A stretch of DNA of 57,942 nt from Pseudomonadota bacterium (GTDB lineage Bacteria; Pseudomonadota; Gammaproteobacteria; Burkholderiales; Eutrophovitaceae), in contig JAQBTV010000008.1 of assembly GCA_027624715.1 (NCBI GenBank), positions 1 through 57,942 on the forward strand, read 5' to 3'. The position numbers and the translations under genes were made by a program. How positions within the stretch are numbered: position 1 is the first letter of the stretch; each line of letters opens with the position of its first letter. Positions 26,113-36,200 of the stretch are shown in pieces. The notes under the pieces were generated by a model. That model made no database searches, was not told where the DNA came from, and saw only the letters and a list, made by a program, of their open reading frames with translations.

Positions 26113-27462
26113 ATGAGCAAATCTAAGACAGTATTTTTGTGTTCCAGTTGTGGCGGACAGACCCAAAAGTGGGCCGGGCAGTGCCCTCATTGTCATGAGT
26201 GGAATGTCCTTAAAGAAACGATGGTAAATCGAGGTGGAGATCGGTATCAGTCTTTAAGTATCACTGATGCGCTGATACCTATAGGCGCGATCAAGGCTTC
26301 AGAGGAGGCAAGGTTTTCCACTCATAGCAGCGAGTTGGACCGGGTGCTCGGTGGCGGTCTTGTGAGAGGTGGCGTGGTTCTTATCGGCGGCGACCCAGGA
26401 ATCGGAAAGTCGACATTATTGCTCCAAGCCATGAGTGCGATGAGTGAACACCATAAGGCCATTTATGTCAGCGGTGAGGAGTCATCGCAACAGATTGGAC
26501 TCAGAGCGCAGCGGTTAGATTTGAAATCGGAAAAGTTGCTGCTGCTATCGGAAATCCAAATCAACAGAATTCTTGAAACCTTAAATCGAGAAAAGCCTGA
26601 TGTTGTGGTCATCGATTCAATTCAGACGGTCTATTCCGAGGACATACAGCCTGCGCCAGGTAGCGTGTCCCAGGTGCGAGAGTGCGCAGCGCAACTGACG
26701 CGCTTTGCTAAAGCGAATGGCACAACATTGTTGTTGGTCGGTCATGTGACGAAAGAGGGCGCTATTGCCGGACCTCGTGTGCTTGAACATATCGTTGATA
26801 CGGTTTTGTACTTCGAGGGAGATGCTTACTCGAGTTTTCGTTTGGTTCGTTCGATTAAAAATCGATTTGGAGCGGCTAATGAGCTGGGTGTTTTTGCGAT
26901 GACAGATCGAGGTTTACGTGGTGTGGCTAACCCATCTGCGTTATTTTTGTCACAGCACGGAAAAGAAGTTGCTGGTTGTTGTGTCATGGTGACGCAAGAA
27001 GGTAGTCGTCCTCTTTTAGTGGAGCTACAGGCGCTTGTTGACACCTCCCATTTGGCTAACTCACGACGACTTACCGTTGGGCTGGAGCAAAATCGATTGG
27101 CTATGTTGCTTGCGGTTTTGCATCGACATGCAGGCATAGCAGCGTTCGATCAGGATATTTTTGTTAATGCGGTTGGCGGTGTCAGAATCAATGAGCCGGC
27201 ATCAGATTTGCCGGTCCTTTTGGCTATTGTGTCATCATTGAGAGGAAAAGTGGTTGGTGGTAAAACTGTAGCGTTCGGCGAGATCGGCCTATCTGGTGAG
27301 GTCAGAGCGGTACAGCGTGGTCAGGATCGTTTAAAAGAAGCACTCAAGCTTGGCTTTGATCGAGCCATTATACCCGTAGCAAATGCTCCTAAAACCATTT
27401 TAAAGGGTATCGAGTTAATCAAGGTAGAGCACATTAGCCAAGCCATTGATGCGGTGTTTTAG
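26113..27462 (+). CDS. radA: DNA repair protein RadA (Sms)
   Basis: RadA is a RecA/DnaB-like ATPase that drives branch migration in recombinational repair. The 449-residue product has the N-terminal zinc finger CSSC...CPHC (Cys10, 13, 24, 27), Walker A GGDPGIGKSTLL, the RadA-specific IKNRFGAANELG, and a C-terminal Lon-protease-like domain (HRHAGIAAFDQDIFVNAVGG, GEIGLSGEVRAV). ATG 26113 is preferred to a TTG six bases earlier. It closes the tsaB-alr operon after a 38-bp gap. Confidence 0.97.
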   Translation: MSKSKTVFLCSSCGGQTQKWAGQCPHCHEWNVLKETMVNRGGDRYQSLSITDALIPIGAIKASEEARFSTHSSELDRVLGGGLVRGGVVLIGGDPGIGKSTLLLQAMSAMSEHHKAIYVSGEESSQQIGLRAQRLDLKSEKLLLLSEIQINRILETLNREKPDVVVIDSIQTVYSEDIQPAPGSVSQVRECAAQLTRFAKANGTTLLLVGHVTKEGAIAGPRVLEHIVDTVLYFEGDAYSSFRLVRSIKNRFGAANELGVFAMTDRGLRGVANPSALFLSQHGKEVAGCCVMVTQEGSRPLLVELQALVDTSHLANSRRLTVGLEQNRLAMLLAVLHRHAGIAAFDQDIFVNAVGGVRINEPASDLPVLLAIVSSLRGKVVGGKTVAFGEIGLSGEVRAVQRGQDRLKEALKLGFDRAIIPVANAPKTILKGIELIKVEHISQAIDAVF

Positions 27463-27510
27463 ATGAATTGTTAGGGTATAAAAGTACTCAATGAAAAGGT
27501 GTGATAGGCG

Positions 27511-29142
27511 ATGCGTGACGCGTTTAATCGAGAGCTAAAAAAACTCAAAGGAAATTATGCGTCTTTATCTCCGATTTCTCTTATGTCGTGGGCTGCAGAT
27601 GTTTATCCAGACCGTCTGGCGGTTGTCTATGGAGGACAGAAGCAAACATGGAAAGAAACTTATACGCGATGTAGGCAGTTCGCCTCCGCGTTAGTGAGGC
27701 TTGGTTTGGAGTATGGCGATACGGTCGCGATTATGGCACCCAATACGCCCGCAATGTTTGAGGCCCATTTCGGGATACCAATGGCGGGTGGCATTATTAA
27801 TGCGTTGAATACGCGTTTAGATTCTGGAGCGATTGCGTTTATGCTTCAACATGGAGGTGCCAAGGTTTTGTTGGTCGATCGAGAGTATCACGCCGTGGTC
27901 AATGCCGCGTTGTCAACGTTGAAGCAAAAACCGCTATTGATTGATATCGCCGATGCGAACTTTGCTGAGTTACCGCCGGCGAGTGATATTGAATATGAAG
28001 CGTTCATTGCAAGTGGGGATTCGTTTTTTAAGCAGAAATTGCCGGAGGATGAGTGGGATGCGATTGCCTTGTCCTATACGTCTGGAACCACTGGTGACCC
28101 CAAGGGCGTTGTGACGCATCATCGAGGCGCTTATTTGAACGCTCTTGGTAATGTGGTGACATGGACTATGCCCTATTTTTCAAGATACTTGTGGACGCTA
28201 CCAATGTTTCACTGTAACGGTTGGTGTTTTCCTTGGACGTTGGCAGCTGTTGCTGGAACAAGTATTTGCCTTCGGCGAGTTGAGTCTGATGTCATCTTCG
28301 ATTTAATGCGAGACCATGATGTCACGCATATGTGCGGCGCACCGGTGGTTTATAACACCTTGATAAACGCCTCAGCCGGTGGAGGTCAAAAGCTCAAATC
28401 ACGAGTCAAGGGGATGATTGCAGGCGCAGCTCCTCCAAGATCGGTCATTGAGGGTGCGGAGCTTTTGGGTGTGGACTTGACCCATGTGTATGGCTTGACC
28501 GAAGTGTATGGCCCAGCTGCGGTGTGCGCTCAGCACCCTGAGTGGGAGGATCTCTCATTGGAGGAGCGTGCTCAAAAAAATGGTCGGCAGGGTGTGCGGT
28601 ATGTCGTGCAAGAAGGAATGGATGTATTGGATATCGAAACAATGCTTCCCGTCGCCCGTGACGGGAAGACCATGGGGGAAATTTGTTTTCGCGGCAACAT
28701 CACAATGAAAGGGTACTTGAAAAACCCGAATGCTACGCAATCCGCATTCAATGGAGGTTGGTTCCATACCGGTGATTTGGCCATCATTGATACGTTTGGT
28801 TACGTTACGATTAAAGATCGATCCAAAGATATCATCATATCAGGAGGTGAAAACATATCAACGATCGAGATTGAGGATGTTCTTTGTCAGGACAGTCGTA
28901 TCCTTGAGGCGGCAGTTGTGGCTCAGGCTGATGAGAAGTGGGGTGAAGTTCCTTGCGCTTTCGTTACCTTGAAGTCAGCGGAAGAGGTGCTGACTGAGGA
29001 CGATGTGATTGCGTTTTGTCGAAAACGCCTTGCTCATTATAAATGCCCGAAAAGGGTGATTTTCGGTTTACTGCCAAAGACGTCAACGGGAAAGATTCAA
29101 AAGGCGGCACTCAGGGAGCGGCTACGAGAAGTAGATCAGTAA
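27511..29142 (+). CDS. Acyl-CoA synthetase (AMP-forming)
   Basis: A 543-residue member of the ANL adenylating family, activating a carboxylic acid to acyl-AMP and then acyl-CoA. The P-loop-like LSYTSGTTGDPKG lies near 190-200, followed by the A-motifs VYGLTEVYGP, GWFHTGDLA, KDIIISGGENIS and the C-terminal lysine in PKTSTGKIQK. The N-terminal NYASLSPISLMSWAADVYPDR and INALNTRLD match a broad group annotated as medium/long-chain fatty acid ligases, which also includes DmdB-type enzymes. Etf genes, an acyl-CoA dehydrogenase and a thioesterase follow, which suggests acyl-CoA oxidation. The chain-length preference is unknown. Confidence 0.93.
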   Translation: MRDAFNRELKKLKGNYASLSPISLMSWAADVYPDRLAVVYGGQKQTWKETYTRCRQFASALVRLGLEYGDTVAIMAPNTPAMFEAHFGIPMAGGIINALNTRLDSGAIAFMLQHGGAKVLLVDREYHAVVNAALSTLKQKPLLIDIADANFAELPPASDIEYEAFIASGDSFFKQKLPEDEWDAIALSYTSGTTGDPKGVVTHHRGAYLNALGNVVTWTMPYFSRYLWTLPMFHCNGWCFPWTLAAVAGTSICLRRVESDVIFDLMRDHDVTHMCGAPVVYNTLINASAGGGQKLKSRVKGMIAGAAPPRSVIEGAELLGVDLTHVYGLTEVYGPAAVCAQHPEWEDLSLEERAQKNGRQGVRYVVQEGMDVLDIETMLPVARDGKTMGEICFRGNITMKGYLKNPNATQSAFNGGWFHTGDLAIIDTFGYVTIKDRSKDIIISGGENISTIEIEDVLCQDSRILEAAVVAQADEKWGEVPCAFVTLKSAEEVLTEDDVIAFCRKRLAHYKCPKRVIFGLLPKTSTGKIQKAALRERLREVDQ

Positions 29143-29238
29143 CGGTTGTTTTGTCCGAGTTCGCATCAGATGATCCTGTTGTGGTACGCTAAAAAACAAC
29201 TGTTGTGTTTAAATTTTTTAGTGAGAAGGCGAAATTTG

Positions 29239-29988
29239 ATGAAGGTTTTAATTCCAGTAAAGCGGGTTGTTGACTACAACGTCAAGATTAGGGTTAAGGC
29301 AGACCAAAGCGGAGTCGAAATGGCTAACGTGAAAATGTCAATGAATCCTTTTGATGAAATTGCTGTTGAAGAGGCGATGCGTCTTAAAGAGGCAGGGCTT
29401 GTTACCGAAATTGTTGCTGTGTCTATAGGGCCAACGGCTTGCCAAGAGACACTTCGCACGGCGCTTGCGCTTGGCGCAGATCGTGCGATCCATGTTGAGA
29501 CGGATCAAGAAACACAACCTTTGGGGGTTGCTAAAGTTCTAGCAAAGTTGGTGGATAGAGAAGCGCCTAGAGCAGTTATTATGGGTAAACAAGCTATTGA
29601 TGATGACTTCAATCAAACCGGTCAAATGCTTGCAGCAAAGCTCGGATGGTCGCAGGCTACGTTTGCTTCAAAAGTAGAGATAGAAGGTGATGCGGCGTTA
29701 GTAACGCGCGAGATTGATGGTGGACTGGAAACGATTAAGGTAACGCTCCCTACGGTAATCACAACTGACTTAAGACTCAATGAGCCCAGATATGTGACGC
29801 TACCCAATATTATGAAGGCTAAAAAGAAAGTCATAGATAAAGTGACGCCTGAGGAACTTGGAGTGGATATAGCTCCGAGACTTAAAACGATCAAAGTGAC
29901 TGAGCCTCCACAGCGCATTGCAGGTCAGAAGGTTGGCTCTATTGAAGAGCTATTGGATAAACTTAAAAATGAAGCGAAGGTGATTTGA
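29239..29988 (+). CDS. etfB: Electron transfer flavoprotein beta subunit
   Basis: ETF beta binds AMP and, with EtfA, shuttles electrons from acyl-CoA dehydrogenases to ETF-quinone oxidoreductase. The start is ATG 29239, giving the canonical [19 protein letters not shown]. The recognition-loop region [19 protein letters not shown] and [22 protein letters not shown] are typical. The 249-residue length is standard. Its stop TGA overlaps the etfA ATG. Confidence 0.97.
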   Translation: MKVLIPVKRVVDYNVKIRVKADQSGVEMANVKMSMNPFDEIAVEEAMRLKEAGLVTEIVAVSIGPTACQETLRTALALGADRAIHVETDQETQPLGVAKVLAKLVDREAPRAVIMGKQAIDDDFNQTGQMLAAKLGWSQATFASKVEIEGDAALVTREIDGGLETIKVTLPTVITTDLRLNEPRYVTLPNIMKAKKKVIDKVTPEELGVDIAPRLKTIKVTEPPQRIAGQKVGSIEELLDKLKNEAKVI

Positions 29989-30917
29989 TGGCCACACTGA
30001 TTATTGCGGAACACGATAACATGGCAATTAAAGGAGCCGTGCTCAATACGGTTACTGCTGGACAAAAATTAGGTAAAGAGATTCATATCTTGGTGGCGGG
30101 TTTTGAATGTGCGTTAGTCGCTGAGGCTGCGTCTAAACTAGCTGGTGTTACCAAAGTATTGTTAGCTGATGCCGAATATTTTAAAAATGGTTTGGCAGAA
30201 GACGTGGCTGACATTGTGGTGACTGTAGCTGAGAATTATTCTCATATTCTTGCGCCAGCTACGAGTTTTGGAAAAAATGTGATGCCTCGTGTTGCTGCAC
30301 TTCTTGATGTGGCACAAATTTCTGATGTTGTAGTAGTGCAGAGCGAAGACACGTTTATAAGGCCAATTTATGCTGGAAACGCCTTAGCTACGTTGGTAGC
30401 ATCCGATTCGATCAAGGTGATTACTGTTAGAACAACAGGATTTGATGTTTGTGCTGCTGAAGGTGGAAGTGGCATAGTTGAGTCCATTGATGTGTTGAGG
30501 AGTAAAAATTTGAGCTCATTAATCAGGCAAGAATTGACGAAATCAGCCAGGCCTGAGTTAATTGCTGCAAGAGTCATTGTTTCTGGCGGACGAGGTATGG
30601 GAAGTGCGGAAAATTTTTCACTCTTAGAAGCGCTTGCAGATAAATTAGGGGCCGCCGTTGGAGCATCTCGGGCCGCAGTTGATTCTGGGTTTGTGCCCAA
30701 TGATTATCAAGTGGGGCAAACTGGAAAAATAGTTGCACCTGAACTCTACATTGCAGTTGGTATTTCTGGAGCCATTCAACATTTAGCAGGAATGAAAGAT
30801 AGCAAGATCATTGTGGCAATCAATAAAGATGAGGAGGCGCCTATTTTTCAAGTGGCTGACTACGGTTTCGTTGGGGACCTATTTGAAGCTGTTCCAGAGC
30901 TTACGAACTTAATTTAG
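29988..30917 (+). CDS. etfA: Electron transfer flavoprotein alpha subunit
   Basis: EtfA carries the FAD. The 309-residue protein opens [15 protein letters not shown] and contains the FAD-binding C-terminal signature SGGRGMGSAENF, DSGFVPNDYQVGQTGKIVAPELYIA and GISGAIQHLAGMKDS. ATG 29988 is used, overlapping the etfB stop; a TTG three bases earlier is also in frame. EtfBA, the following dehydrogenase and the convergent ETF-QO gene make a nearly complete electron path to quinone. Confidence 0.97.
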   Translation: MATLIIAEHDNMAIKGAVLNTVTAGQKLGKEIHILVAGFECALVAEAASKLAGVTKVLLADAEYFKNGLAEDVADIVVTVAENYSHILAPATSFGKNVMPRVAALLDVAQISDVVVVQSEDTFIRPIYAGNALATLVASDSIKVITVRTTGFDVCAAEGGSGIVESIDVLRSKNLSSLIRQELTKSARPELIAARVIVSGGRGMGSAENFSLLEALADKLGAAVGASRAAVDSGFVPNDYQVGQTGKIVAPELYIAVGISGAIQHLAGMKDSKIIVAINKDEEAPIFQVADYGFVGDLFEAVPELTNLI

Positions 30918-30953
30918 CTGGCCTCTATTTAATTTCAATAAAGGAATGTAATA

Positions 30954-32750
30954 ATGTCCGTCTATCAAGCACCTGCAGCTGACATGGAGTTCGTTGTTAA
31001 CGAACTGGTTGGGTTGGCACCAATACAAGCGCTACCAGGTAATGAAGAGATTAACGCTGAGTTAGTAAGCTTCATCATTGAGGAGGCGGGTAAGTTTGCC
31101 ACTGGCGTGTTGGACCCGTTAAATTGGACCGGTGATCGGGAGGGGGCGAAACTTGAAAACCACGTTGTAACTCCTGCTGCAGGTTTCTCCGAGGCATACA
31201 AAGCATTTTGTGATGGTGGGTGGGGTGGACTTGCAAATGATCCTCAATGGGGTGGGCAAGGATTGCCTCATATAATCGCGGCACTTACGGCAGAGATGTG
31301 GAACGCCTCCTGCATGTCGTTTGCACTATGCCCTATGCTTACAGCCGGAGCAATCCAAGCGATTAAAAGACATGGATCAGATGAGCTGAAGGGGGTCTTC
31401 CTAAATAAATTAGTCAGTGGCGAGTGGTCGGGAACAATGAATCTTACAGAGCCTCAGGCAGGTTCTGACTTATCAGCGGTTCGAGCAAAGGCGATTCCTG
31501 ACGGTGATCTCTATCGAATTTTTGGTACTAAAATTTATATTACGTGGGGGGAGCATACGATGGCAGATAACATCGTCCATCTCGTTCTTGCGCGTACCCC
31601 AGATGCTCCCGAAGGGGTCAAGGGGATTTCTTTATTCGTGGTTCCTAAATTTTTGGTAAACGCTGATGGCTCAATTGGTGAAAGAAATGATGTGAAGTGT
31701 GTATCGATCGAAGAAAAGCTTGGTATTCACGCAAGTCCTACTTGTGTAATGGCCTACGGTGATGACGATGGAGCTGTTGGGTACCTTGTTGGGGCAGAGA
31801 ATCGTGGGCTTCAGTATATGTTTACGATGATGAATTTTGCGCGTTTGGAAGTAGGGATTGAAGGTGTGGCAATCTCTGAGCGTTCGTATCAGCGTGCCGC
31901 TGAATTTGCCAAGGGACGTATACAGGGGCGGAGTATCGGTGCTGGCTCTGGGGAGCGAGTTTCAATCATCCATCATCCTGATGTGAGGCGGATGCTCCTC
32001 ACCATGAAATCCCAAGTGGAAGCAATGCGTGCTTTAGCACTTCAAACTTGTTCTTATCTTGATCGGGCGCTTCATCATGAAGACGAGACAGAGCGAGCGA
32101 ACTACCAGAGTATGTTTGACCTTTTAACTCCCGTCGTCAAGGGTTGGTGTACTGAGCAGTCGATAGAGATAACTTCAATGGGTGTGCAGGTTCATGGAGG
32201 TATGGGTTTTGTAGAAGAAACAGGTGCGGCGCAGTATCTACGTGACGCAAGAATCACGCCGATATATGAGGGGACGACTGGGATTCAAGCTAACGATTTA
32301 ATTGGTCGTAAAGTCGCGACAGAGCGCGGAATAACTGCATTTCAGTTAATTGGTCAGATGCGTCAAACAATTCAAGATTTTGATGAATTTAAGGATCATT
32401 CCGGTTTATCCATGATCAGAGATAAATTTCAAATTTCCGTAGAGGCGCTTGAAGAGTCAGTTAAATGGGTTCTCAATATTTATTCTAAAGATCCTCAGAC
32501 GGCTTATGCCGGATCTGTCCCACTACTGAAACTCTTCGGCACAGTTGCTGGTGGTTGGATGCTTGCGCGGTCTGCAATAATCGCGAAGAAGGGGTTAGAT
32601 GCAGAGAGTCCAAACGCAAAATTTTATAGAGGTAAACTTGCGACTAGTCGCTTTTATGCAGAGAATATATTGCCATTAGCCGGAGTGCTTAAAGACCAAG
32701 TCGTGGCTGGCCATAAAACGATCATGTCACTTGATGAGTCTTACTTCTGA
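30954..32750 (+). CDS. Acyl-CoA dehydrogenase with C-terminal extension (DmdC-like family)
   Basis: A 598-residue acyl-CoA dehydrogenase with an extra C-terminal helical domain (about residues 470-598). This is the architecture of the widespread proteobacterial group that includes 3-methylmercaptopropionyl-CoA dehydrogenase, DmdC. The core motifs are MNLTEPQAGSDLSAVRAKA, VQVHGGMGFVEETGAAQYLRDARI and PIYEGTTGIQANDLIGRK, whose YEGT glutamate is the catalytic base. It has a Shine-Dalgarno (AAAGGA) before ATG 30954. Directly downstream of etfBA and overlapping a thioesterase by one base, it belongs to this fatty acid oxidation block. DmdA or DmdD homologues are not visible, so a DMSP role is not supported. 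Confidence 0.94.
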   Translation: MSVYQAPAADMEFVVNELVGLAPIQALPGNEEINAELVSFIIEEAGKFATGVLDPLNWTGDREGAKLENHVVTPAAGFSEAYKAFCDGGWGGLANDPQWGGQGLPHIIAALTAEMWNASCMSFALCPMLTAGAIQAIKRHGSDELKGVFLNKLVSGEWSGTMNLTEPQAGSDLSAVRAKAIPDGDLYRIFGTKIYITWGEHTMADNIVHLVLARTPDAPEGVKGISLFVVPKFLVNADGSIGERNDVKCVSIEEKLGIHASPTCVMAYGDDDGAVGYLVGAENRGLQYMFTMMNFARLEVGIEGVAISERSYQRAAEFAKGRIQGRSIGAGSGERVSIIHHPDVRRMLLTMKSQVEAMRALALQTCSYLDRALHHEDETERANYQSMFDLLTPVVKGWCTEQSIEITSMGVQVHGGMGFVEETGAAQYLRDARITPIYEGTTGIQANDLIGRKVATERGITAFQLIGQMRQTIQDFDEFKDHSGLSMIRDKFQISVEALEESVKWVLNIYSKDPQTAYAGSVPLLKLFGTVAGGWMLARSAIIAKKGLDAESPNAKFYRGKLATSRFYAENILPLAGVLKDQVVAGHKTIMSLDESYF

Positions 32751-33148
32751 TGGCCGTAAATTTAGATAAGGTGTTACCAGTGGACCGTGACCCAACTTTG
32801 CGAGTGGTTCCTATGCCTTCTGATGCGAACTACAGTGGTGATATTTTTGGCGGTTGGATTATGTCACAAGTAGATATCGCAGGAAGTATTCCAGCGGCGC
32901 TTTTAGCTAAAGGAAGAATCGTTACGATTGCAGTGAACTCTTTTGTGTTTAAGCAACCAGTCCATATTGGTGATGTAGTCAGTTTTTATGCGTCAGTTTC
33001 TAAGGTTGGAAAAACGTCAATTACGGTTGATGTTGAGGTTTATGCCCAAAGGCGCTCTTTAGAAGCAACGGTAAAAGTCACGGATGCAACGCTTACTTAT
33101 GTCTCGGTTGATGATGAACGTAAGCCTCGTGCGATTGATGGAAGTTGA
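32750..33148 (+). CDS. Acyl-CoA thioesterase, YciA-like hotdog protein
   Basis: A 132-residue hotdog-fold thioesterase. VVPMPSDANYSGDIFGGWIMSQVDIAG contains the N...D-x-F-GG pattern of YciA/acyl-CoA hydrolases, with the catalytic Asp in GDIFGGW, and FKQPVHIGDVVSFYA is typical. It probably hydrolyses medium acyl-CoAs and recovers CoA. Its start shares one base with the stop of the dehydrogenase (TGATGG), so it is translationally coupled. It is the last gene of the rightward block. Confidence 0.9.
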   Translation: MAVNLDKVLPVDRDPTLRVVPMPSDANYSGDIFGGWIMSQVDIAGSIPAALLAKGRIVTIAVNSFVFKQPVHIGDVVSFYASVSKVGKTSITVDVEVYAQRRSLEATVKVTDATLTYVSVDDERKPRAIDGS

Positions 33149-33296
33149 CACTCTAGTTGGCAAACCTTCTAACTTGATTATGTAGATACACTCAATATGC
33201 AAGGAGATCCGGTTATATAGTCAATAGTAATTCTGTGGGTCTTGTTGAGCCAAGTTAGCCATGTACCTATTTTGCTGATGGCTGGAGTTGATCGGC

Positions 33297-34925
33297 TTAC
33301 ATATTTGGATAATTGGGTCCGCCGCCCCCTTCTGGTGGGACCCAGTTAATATTCTGCGTAGGATCTTTAATGTCGCACGTTTTGCAGTGAACACAGTTTT
33401 GTGCGTTGATTTGCAGTTTAGGAATATTCTGCTCCGTAACAATTTCATAGACACCAGCTGGGCAATAGTATTGCTCTGGGGAGCCATAATCGGTCAAGTT
33501 GATTGTGATCGGCGTTGATTCGTTTTTCAGTTGCAAATGACATTTTTGATTTTCTTCGTGGTTGGTGTTTGAAATAAACACTGAGGTTAATCGATCAAAA
33601 GTTAATATGCCATCTGGCTTAGGGTAGTTTATTTTTTTCGCCTTGCTTGCTAAAGTGAGTTGCTTATGATCTTCATGGTGCTTCAGTGTCCAAGGCGCTT
33701 TTCCACGAAGTATGTAGGTGTCAATAGCGGAGTAGAGCATACCAATCCAGAACCCCCACTTAAACGATGGTCGAATATTCCGAACTTGTTTGAGTTCTGT
33801 CCATAGCCATGAGTTTGATAGTCGATAAGTGTAATCCAGGGTTGCTCTAGTATTGCTTGAGTTTAGAGAGCTCATGAGCGATTCCGCAGCCACTATTCCG
33901 GACTTCATAGCGGTATGAGAGCCTTTGATTTTTGGTACGTTCAGAAAGCCGGCCGCATCTCCGATGAGCAGTCCACCAGGGAATGAGAGCCGAGGGATTG
34001 ATTGGTAGCCACCCTCTGAGATAGCTCTAGCCCCAAAGGAGATTCGTCGACCTTTTTCAAAAGTTTTACAGATATCTGGGTGGGTTTTAAATCTTTGGAA
34101 TTCCTCAAAGGGAGATAGAAATGGGTTCTTGTAATCAAGCCCGACGACGAATCCGACGGCAACTTGATTGTTCTCGAGGTGATATACAAATGAACCGCCA
34201 TAGGTTTTCTGGTCAAGCGGCCATCCCGTTGTGTGGATGACGAGTCCCTCTTGGTGGTTTTCTGGAGACACCTCCCAAAGTTCTTTGATGCCGATGCCAT
34301 AGGTTTGTGGTTCAACACCTTTTCTTAGATCGAAACGTTCTATAGCTGCTTTTGTCAATGATCCGCGACAGCCTTCTGCGAAGATGGTTTGTTTTGCATA
34401 AAGCTCTATTCCTTGCTGGTAACCGTCGGTACGTTCTCCGTCTTTTCCAACGCCCATATCCCCAGTTGCAACTCCTTTTACGGACCCATCTTTGTTGAAA
34501 AGTATTTCAGTAGCGGCAAAACCTGGATAAATTTCAACACCTAATCCTTCTGCTTGTTGTCCGAGCCAACGTACGACATTGCCTAAACTCACGATATAGT
34601 TTCCGTGGTTATTCATATACGAGGGTGTTGGTAAAGTATAGGATTTAGAGGCTGTTAAATATAGAAGACGATCTTCAGTGACTAAAGTATGTAAGGGCGC
34701 TCCTAAGTTTTTCCAATCAGGTATGAGCTCATCTAGCGCTCGAGTTTCAATCACCGCACCTGATAAAGTATGCGCACCAACCTCTGAACCCTTTTCAACG
34801 ATGCAGGCAGTTAGATCCTTTCCGGAATCATTCGCTAATTGTTTTAGTTTGATGGCGCATGCTAACCCTGCAGGTCCTGCGCCGATAATAACAACGTCAT
34901 ACTCCATTGACTCTCGTTCTGACAA
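33297..34925 (-). CDS. etfD: Electron transfer flavoprotein-ubiquinone oxidoreductase
   Basis: A monotopic membrane flavoprotein that moves electrons from ETF to quinone. The 542-residue product has the FAD motif [31 protein letters not shown], and the C-terminal ferredoxin with [23 protein letters not shown], whose cysteines hold one [4Fe-4S]. The start is taken as TTG 34925, because AGGAG (34936-34932) is six bases upstream and the product begins like homologues; TTG 34931 has no spacing, and ATG 34907 would remove conserved residues. It converges on the etfBA block, separated by 148 bp without a clear terminator. Confidence 0.96.
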   Translation of the reverse strand: MSERESMEYDVVIIGAGPAGLACAIKLKQLANDSGKDLTACIVEKGSEVGAHTLSGAVIETRALDELIPDWKNLGAPLHTLVTEDRLLYLTASKSYTLPTPSYMNNHGNYIVSLGNVVRWLGQQAEGLGVEIYPGFAATEILFNKDGSVKGVATGDMGVGKDGERTDGYQQGIELYAKQTIFAEGCRGSLTKAAIERFDLRKGVEPQTYGIGIKELWEVSPENHQEGLVIHTTGWPLDQKTYGGSFVYHLENNQVAVGFVVGLDYKNPFLSPFEEFQRFKTHPDICKTFEKGRRISFGARAISEGGYQSIPRLSFPGGLLIGDAAGFLNVPKIKGSHTAMKSGIVAAESLMSSLNSSNTRATLDYTYRLSNSWLWTELKQVRNIRPSFKWGFWIGMLYSAIDTYILRGKAPWTLKHHEDHKQLTLASKAKKINYPKPDGILTFDRLTSVFISNTNHEENQKCHLQLKNESTPITINLTDYGSPEQYYCPAGVYEIVTEQNIPKLQINAQNCVHCKTCDIKDPTQNINWVPPEGGGGPNYPNM

Positions 34926-35034
34926 AACCAACTCCTACGATCTCAGGGATTCCCTGCGTTAAGTCTGTTATATTCCGAAGGATAAATATTAATTCATTTA
35001 TGACATATTTTCATCTGATTAGAGATCAAAAAAA

Positions 35035-35460
35035 ATGGATACTTCGTTAAAAAATTCGATGCGATTAGTTAGAACTGATCGTATGAGTATGCGCTGGGGT
35101 GAGATGGATAGCCTTGCGCATATGAACAATGTTGCTTACTTGAGGTACTTTGAGGAATGTCGCGTCGCTTGGTTTGAGGAGTTAGGGGTTGATTACAACT
35201 CCAAGTCAGAGGGCCCTATTTTAGGAACAATCACCTGTCGTTATTTAAAGCCTGCTGTGTATCCGGCTGCATTTTCTGTAACGAGTTACGTTGGAAGATT
35301 AAGTAGAAGTAGTTTCGCCATATATCACCAACTTATAAATTGTTGTGATGAGTCAGAGATTTTCGCTGAGGCTGAGGCGATTATGGTTTGGGCCGATATT
35401 TCGGTAGGAAAGTCCAAACAGGTACCTGATTGGTTTCGTGCCGTAATTCAAGGTGAGTAA
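35035..35460 (+). CDS. Acyl-CoA thioesterase (4HBT/YbgC-like hotdog)
   Basis: A 141-residue hotdog protein. RWGEMDSLAHMNNVAYLRYFEECRV contains the Asp of the 4-hydroxybenzoyl-CoA thioesterase/YbgC family (D-x-x-x-H-x-N-N). ITCRYLKPAVYP and the C-terminal AEAIMVWAD are also typical. Its substrate is likely an acyl-CoA. The final 13 bp overlap the convergent SDR gene. Confidence 0.88.
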   Translation: MDTSLKNSMRLVRTDRMSMRWGEMDSLAHMNNVAYLRYFEECRVAWFEELGVDYNSKSEGPILGTITCRYLKPAVYPAAFSVTSYVGRLSRSSFAIYHQLINCCDESEIFAEAEAIMVWADISVGKSKQVPDWFRAVIQGE

Positions 35461-36200
35461 CCAAAATTTTCACCACTGACATGACTGCTCGAGTCACTTA
35501 ATAGATAGATGTAGGTTGATAATAGAGAATCTATCGATCTCAGAAGGTTACGATCTTCGCCGGGGTGTGTTTTTGATCGCAAAGGGGAGTTAATAGGTCC
35601 GGGCGTGATCACATTTACCCTATACGGTCTTTCATTTTTCCACTCATTCGATTGTAATTTCGCATAAGCATTAAGAGCCGATTTTGATACAGCGTAACCA
35701 CCCCAGTATGCATCCAGAGATAATGCATGGGTGTCGGACGTGAGAACGACTGACCCCGACCCGGAGGCTTCGAATAGAGGTTCGCAGGCTTGTATCAAAA
35801 GTGCGGGGGCAATGACATTGACTTTAAGAAGACTTTGCCATGCAGAAAGTCCTAAGTTTCGGATAGGTCCAAGTTCTGTAATGTGGGTCGCGCAATGAAC
35901 AAGCCCATGAAGAGGCCCAATATTTGCTTTGATGACTCTATTGATATTCTCAAATTCTATTTCGGTTGCCTTGCAGAGGTCGAGTTCTAAGGTGGCCGGC
36001 TCGTGATTGCCCTTTGATTTGATCAGGTCATAGGTTTCATTGAGGGCATTTACGTTTCTGCCGCTCAATAATACGGTTGCACCGAGATCAGCGCATGAAA
36101 GCGCTAGGGCACGTCCAATTCCACCGGATGCACCAGTAATCAAAATGGATTTGTCATCTAATCGGATTCCTGTTTCGAGAGTCTCAATTAAAGGTTTCAT
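35448..36200 (-). CDS. Short-chain dehydrogenase/reductase (YciK-like)
   Basis: A 250-residue SDR. The cofactor motif TGASGGIG lies near residue 18-25, the catalytic Tyr and Lys are in GGYAVSKSAL, and the Ser is in VLTSDT. The DKSILITGASGGIGRALAL and HGLVHCATHITELGPI pattern is that of YciK, whose role is unsettled. It overlaps hpnE by 4 bp and so is the last gene of the hpnCDE operon. That suggests, without proof, a redox step linked to isoprenoid lipids. YciK-like genes are usually elsewhere. Confidence 0.88.
   Translation of the reverse strand: MKPLIETLETGIRLDDKSILITGASGGIGRALALSCADLGATVLLSGRNVNALNETYDLIKSKGNHEPATLELDLCKATEIEFENINRVIKANIGPLHGLVHCATHITELGPIRNLGLSAWQSLLKVNVIAPALLIQACEPLFEASGSGSVVLTSDTHALSLDAYWGGYAVSKSALNAYAKLQSNEWKNERPYRVNVITPGPINSPLRSKTHPGEDRNLLRSIDSLLSTYIYLLSDSSSHVSGENFGYSP

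Noticed and set aside
27511-32750. DMSP demethylation pathway (dmdB-dmdC)
   Set aside because: Only the ligase and dehydrogenase resemble DmdB/DmdC. DmdA and DmdD are absent, and both families are broad fatty-acid enzymes.
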